From: Paenibacillus xylaniclasticus
GTDB taxonomy: Bacteria > Bacillota > Bacilli > Paenibacillales > Paenibacillaceae
Assembly (NCBI RefSeq): GCF_004001065.1
Contig: NZ_BIML01000006.1
Span: 62,001 to 126,000, forward strand
Length of the DNA stretch: 64,000 bases
Direction of reading: 5' to 3'
Shown here piece after piece: positions 62,101 through 64,000 of this stretch (within the stretch, counting starts at the first letter, position 1; every line of letters begins with the position of its first letter). Below the pieces are notes generated by a model. The model was not told the DNA's origin, did no database searches, and saw only the letters and a program-made list of their open reading frames with translations. The position numbers and the translations under genes were made by a program.

Positions 62101-63897
62101 CTGTTGCGTCTCTTCCGAGCCGAGCACGACAAGCTTCCCGTTCCAATTAGCCGCCCTTAACGTCTCGGCCTTCTTCAGAAGCGCGGGCTGAACGAGCATA
62201 ATGTCAGACCCGCTATCCGCCAGCATATATGCAAGCCGTTCATCCGGATATTCAGGGTCGAGCGGCACGTAAGCGCTGCCCGCCTTCAATACAGCCAGTA
62301 TGCCGACGACCATCTCGATCGACCGATCCGCCAGCAAGCTGATCCGCCCATCCCGAACGGCTCCGATATCCCGCAGTCGGTGGGCCAGCCGATTCGCCTT
62401 GGCATTCAGCTCCGCATAGCTAATGCGCTGTTCTTCGAACACAATAGCAATCGAGTCCGGCGTCCGCTGCACCTGCTCTTCGAACAGCTGTTGAATCGTC
62501 TTATCCTGCGGAAACAGCTCCACCGTATTAAATGATTCCAACAAACGGCGCTCCGCCTCGGATAGCAGTGTAATCTCTTGAACTCTAATATCAGGCCGCT
62601 CAATGACTTGACTGACGGCATGGACGAAATGGCCGAGTATACGCTCGATTTCCTCAGCAGCGTAGCGGTTCTCGTTGTAACTGCACAGGACAACAAGCTC
62701 TTCCGCCGATGGCAGGACGACGATATTGAAATCGTAGTTCGTTTGCTCATAGCGGCTGATCCCAACGGTTGTGAACCCAAGCCCGCCTCCATACATCAGC
62801 TTGTTCAGCGCTTCATCTATCGGATAATTCTCATAAATCCAAATATTCTGAATTAAATTTTGCCCTAAGTCGCTTTGCCCCTGCACCTCTGATAACGGCA
62901 CGAAGCTGTTGTTTTCGTTCTTCAGAGCTTCCTCCTGTACCGTCTCAATGAGCTCATCGAAGCGCAAGCTGCCTTCAGCGCGAATTCGAACCGGTATCGT
63001 ATTAATAAACAATCCGACCATCGCTTCGATGTTCGCCACTTCCGAGGAACGTCCCGAAACGACTGATCCGAATACGACATCATCCGTATTATTATATTTC
63101 TGAAGGACGATGCCCCAGACGGTTTGGAGCACCGTATTTAGCGTCACGCGATGCCGCTGAGCCAATGCAGTCAGTTTGCCCGTCGCCTCTAGACCGATTA
63201 CGGTCTGGATCTCACGCTGCACATATTGTCCGTGACGCTTCGATACAGATGTCGAAGGTACCTCTGCCGTCTGCTCATACCCTTTCAGGTACTGGTTCCA
63301 ATACGCAAGGGACGCCGCTGTATCCTGCCGCTGCAGCCACTGAACGTACCGCTCATACAGCTCGGCCGCTGGAGGGTCAAACACACTTTGGTGCAAGGCG
63401 GCCTCGTAGAACATGAACCAATCCTTCAGCACCGTACCGACGCTCCAACCATCCATTACAATATGATGGTAGCTCCATACCAGCTCATAGCGTCCACCGC
63501 CTCTGGATAATAAGGCCACCCGCATTAAATCGCCGCCAGACAAATCGAACCCGAGCGATCGGTCCTCATGCTTGAATTGCTCTATTTGCTTCATTTGCTC
63601 ATCCTCTTCAAGATGAGAGAAATCGATTTGCCGGATGCTGTACGTCCGCTCACGGAACACTACCCGAACGGGCTGCTGCAGCTTCTCGTGCAAAAAATTG
63701 CTGCGAAAAGCTTGATGCCGGGCTGCCAGCTTGTTTAAGCTCGCCTCCAGCAGCTCGGCCCGCACGTCCCCCTCGAATGAGAACGTAGTCTGTTCAAAAT
63801 ATAGCGTGCTTTGAGGCTCCAGCAGCCAATGGTATACCATTCCCGCTTGCATCGGAGCCAGCGGATAAATTTTCTCAATCGAAGAACCTGCTTTCAT
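56122..63897 (-). CDS. NRPS 1: C-A(Phe)-T-C-A(Leu-like)-T-E
   Basis: A 2591-residue two-module NRPS. The first C has 'WSYHHIVMDGWSVG'. A1 has the GrsA phenylalanine pocket D-A-W-T-I-A-A-I-C (Trp at residue 673), and A2 reads D-A-W-L-F-G-A-I-V, a hydrophobic pocket nearest to Leu codes. The first carrier site is 'LGGHSLKAT', the second '[11 protein letters not shown]' before the E domain ('[13 protein letters not shown]', '[10 protein letters not shown]', '[10 protein letters not shown]'). The tail (ATPSDLGDSSITLEELEAI) resembles a COM donor. An in-frame repeat of Gln/Glu/Thr codons near 62085-62120 (ETQQTEETED) lengthens a loop of A1 compared with its near-copy in NRPS 3. Four or five genes of this size point to a long hydrophobic peptide. 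Confidence 0.94.
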   Translation of the reverse strand: MKAGSSIEKIYPLAPMQAGMVYHWLLEPQSTLYFEQTTFSFEGDVRAELLEASLNKLAARHQAFRSNFLHEKLQQPVRVVFRERTYSIRQIDFSHLEEDEQMKQIEQFKHEDRSLGFDLSGGDLMRVALLSRGGGRYELVWSYHHIVMDGWSVGTVLKDWFMFYEAALHQSVFDPPAAELYERYVQWLQRQDTAASLAYWNQYLKGYEQTAEVPSTSVSKRHGQYVQREIQTVIGLEATGKLTALAQRHRVTLNTVLQTVWGIVLQKYNNTDDVVFGSVVSGRSSEVANIEAMVGLFINTIPVRIRAEGSLRFDELIETVQEEALKNENNSFVPLSEVQGQSDLGQNLIQNIWIYENYPIDEALNKLMYGGGLGFTTVGISRYEQTNYDFNIVVLPSAEELVVLCSYNENRYAAEEIERILGHFVHAVSQVIERPDIRVQEITLLSEAERRLLESFNTVELFPQDKTIQQLFEEQVQRTPDSIAIVFEEQRISYAELNAKANRLAHRLRDIGAVRDGRISLLADRSIEMVVGILAVLKAGSAYVPLDPEYPDERLAYMLADSGSDIMLVQPALLKKAETLRAANWNGKLVVLGSEETQQTEETEDSHNPSIINEPSDLAYIIYTSGSTGKPKGVMVEHKGIANVQLSWREHIGVVPEDRIVQFASSSFDASVWEIFMSLLTGAELYIPTKETVYDAAQFVAYAKQHKITVATLPPTYLSMADPEQLASLRVIITAGSAITPELAQRTMKYTQYRNAYGPSESTICTTIWVPEEGERIEGRSVSIGKPIANLDVYVIGHHNQLQPIGAAGELCISGVGVARGYLNRPELTAEKFIDHPLRPDERMYRTGDLVRWLPDGNLEYLGRIDTQVKIRGFRIEPGEIENELQKHPAVREAAVVVHTEDDGMQSLCAYVAGHAVEGLDSAELRAYLGQRLPDYMIPSYFVALEQLPLNLNGKVDRKALPSPKQGMGTGSRYEEAATSLEAKLIELWQQVLGRDRIGVHDHFFELGGHSLKATALASAIHKQLDVSVPLKQIFRTPTVRELARYIERAEQRVYRPIENAAVQDVYPVSSAQKRLLVLEHMEDGSSVNYNIPMMLTLEGELDASRLERALQQLVDRHESLRTSFAWLDGEPVQRISENVLLQLERSRAGQEEAERRAAGFVRPFDLGRAPLLRAELIEIVEEQNECGAESVVTGAGYQKHVLLLDMHHAISDGVSIGIMLEELSQLYAGSELAPLRVQYKDYTLWQQERVRSKAMEEQRSYWLKQCAGDLPVLDLPTDFARPAVQQFTGDRLSFTVNAALTEQLNRLAQQTNSTLYTVLLAAYQVLLARYAGQSDVIVGTPLAGRLHSDTERMLGLFVNTLAIRAFPEGSKTVEAFLAEMKETVLGAHENQEYPFEQLVSDLNVPRDLSRNPLFSTVFALQNVGPMKLQLGGVEASPYPADYYISKFDLSIEATEHDGEIQLLVEYATHLFKPASIDRMMKSYMTLLHSFCENRSALLSDIPLVPEEERALLNAWNDTRADYPSGSTIQQLFEEQAERTPDATAVAFEDQRVSYADLNRRANRLARTLRGDGTKQIVGLLAERSVEMVVGILAILKAGGAYVPIDPEYPDERIVYMLADSGAGVLLAQPSLQAKVEAVQAAGYAGAVLALEEGAGIGTEVGFEAAADAEASSNLPCMSEPTDLAYIIYTSGSTGKPKGVMLEHRGIASLRTVWLEDFGIGPGDRVVQFASSSFDASVWEMFMSLLTGAELHIPTKETIYDVERFVQYAEERKLTVALLPPTYLSMAQPERLAGFRIMFTGGSAITPELAERVGKVTRYINAYGPSEATIVATLWDMPAGEQLAGRSVPIGRPIANTETYILGPGDQLQPIGVAGELCIGGVGVARGYMNRPELTAEKFVDNPFRPGERMYKTGDLARWLPDGTIEYMGRIDTQVKIRGYRIEPGEIENELQKHTDVREAVVVVHKEASGEQALCAYIAGPSVSELGTAALRAFLSMRLPDYMIPAYFVAMEQLPLNHSGKVDLKALPAPEQGMDAGRPYEEPASELEARMAEVWQEVLGRERIGAADHFFELGGDSIKGIQVCARLYKHGWKLEMKQLFKHPVMRDACLQAVPLARKAEQGIVEGEVELLPIQRWFFEQQFEDEGHWNQAMMLQGKQRIDADALERAAMQLVCHHDALRTVFRREGTRVQAYIRGVDGGERLLSFERVDYSHLREPSEAIAELAERTQSNFDLANGPLLRVRLIHTKDHDHVLLVAHHLVIDGVSWRIVLEDLAIAYEQAAQGEALVLADKTDSTREWAAALTRYATSRDVLKEVQYWQQIEQLVIKPLPQDHPSTCKRMCDNAVIRVELDGTETALLLEEANRAYNTEIQDILLTALARTLQEWMGESSAVISVEGHGREDIVESAVISRTVGWFTSMYPVMVEANPDESLGLQLKRMKEMLRQLPSRGIGYGILRYLTPAELVEGTVFSLKPEISFNYLGQFDKDMNSSLFEPSPFGTGETIGGSNHRMHELDIVGLVQGGCLTVHFNYDSQSYRQERMKQAAATFERELRALIAHCTSQSGSEATPSDLGDSSITLEELEAINNLFA

Positions 63898-63928
63898 GCC
63901 CGTCCACCTTTATTCAATATTTACTGGA

Positions 63929-64000
63929 TTAATTAAATAGCTTCATAATTTCTTCAATATCCGATAAATTCACATTGCCCCCGGCAAGGTCACTCGCCGT
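63929..64000 (-). CDS. 3' end of an upstream NRPS gene (epimerase tail)
   Basis: The last 23 codons of a gene entering from the right: T-A-S-D-L-A-G-G-N-V-N-L-S-D-I-E-E-I-M-K plus L-F-N and a stop at 63929-63931. It matches the COM-donor tails of NRPS 1 and 2 (TPSDLG..S.EELE.I..LF), so the missing gene very likely also ends with an E domain and feeds a D-amino acid to NRPS 1. The gap to NRPS 1 is 31 bp. Confidence 0.8.
   Translation of the reverse strand, partial: TASDLAGGNVNLSDIEEIMKLFN

Noticed and set aside
38799-63897. Many long similar stretches that look like DNA repeats
   Set aside because: They fall on equivalent C, A, T and E domains of the NRPS genes, so they are domain homology, not mobile or CRISPR repeats.

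Overview
The window looks like chromosomal DNA of a Paenibacillus-type Firmicute. Support comes from kapB, a UgtP-type lipid glucosyltransferase, a stand-alone 1531-residue gltB, a paeninodin-like lasso peptide operon, LCP and YhgE proteins, strong GGAGG-type ribosome sites, and several probable GTG/TTG starts. I saw no rRNA, tRNA, CRISPR array, phage module or complete insertion sequence.

Layout. (1) 1-1.65 kb: a small membrane-anchored protein and a pair of degenerate PilZ-like genes. (2) 1.66-8.4 kb, minus strand: a lasso peptide operon ordered cyclase, precursor, HPr-kinase-like lasso kinase, RRE (B1), leader peptidase (B2), ABC exporter, with an LCP-family wall-polymer ligase at its end. 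(3) 8.6-25.3 kb, minus strand: an exopolysaccharide operon with a priming sugar transferase, GDP-L-fucose synthesis (gmd, fcl), four or five glycosyltransferases, two hexapeptide acyltransferases, a Wzy-like polymerase, a Wzx-like flippase, a GDP-mannose pyrophosphorylase, UDP-glucose dehydrogenase and an NTP_transf_5 protein. The head of this operon is a galU gene lacking its 5' part, beside a scar of unknown origin. (4) 25.7-38.7 kb: housekeeping genes: gltB, a GDSL esterase, yhgE with its TetR regulator, a 42-residue membrane peptide, kapB, a diacylglycerol glucosyltransferase and an ACT-domain malic enzyme. (5) 38.8-64 kb, minus strand: three large NRPS genes and the 3' tail of a fourth, with seven complete modules in view.

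How they work together. The lasso genes should make a 31-residue Asp-rich lasso peptide (Ala1 to Asp9 ring) that is phosphorylated on its C-terminal Ser. Their promoter carries two copies of a GATAC-N5-GTATC palindrome 30 bp apart. Another 30-bp pair lies at the left edge and a single perfect copy lies before the PilZ-like pair, so one unknown regulator may tie lasso production to the neighbouring genes.

The NRPS line, read by hand from the A-domain pockets, predicts ...D-X, Phe, D-(Leu-like), (Ile/Val), D-Val, Tyr-like, Phe, Gly. The last module has no visible thioesterase or reductase. The first A domains of the first and third enzymes are near-copies that differ in the pocket by one Trp-to-Ser change. 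All functional statements are from reading motifs by eye. No database search was run.
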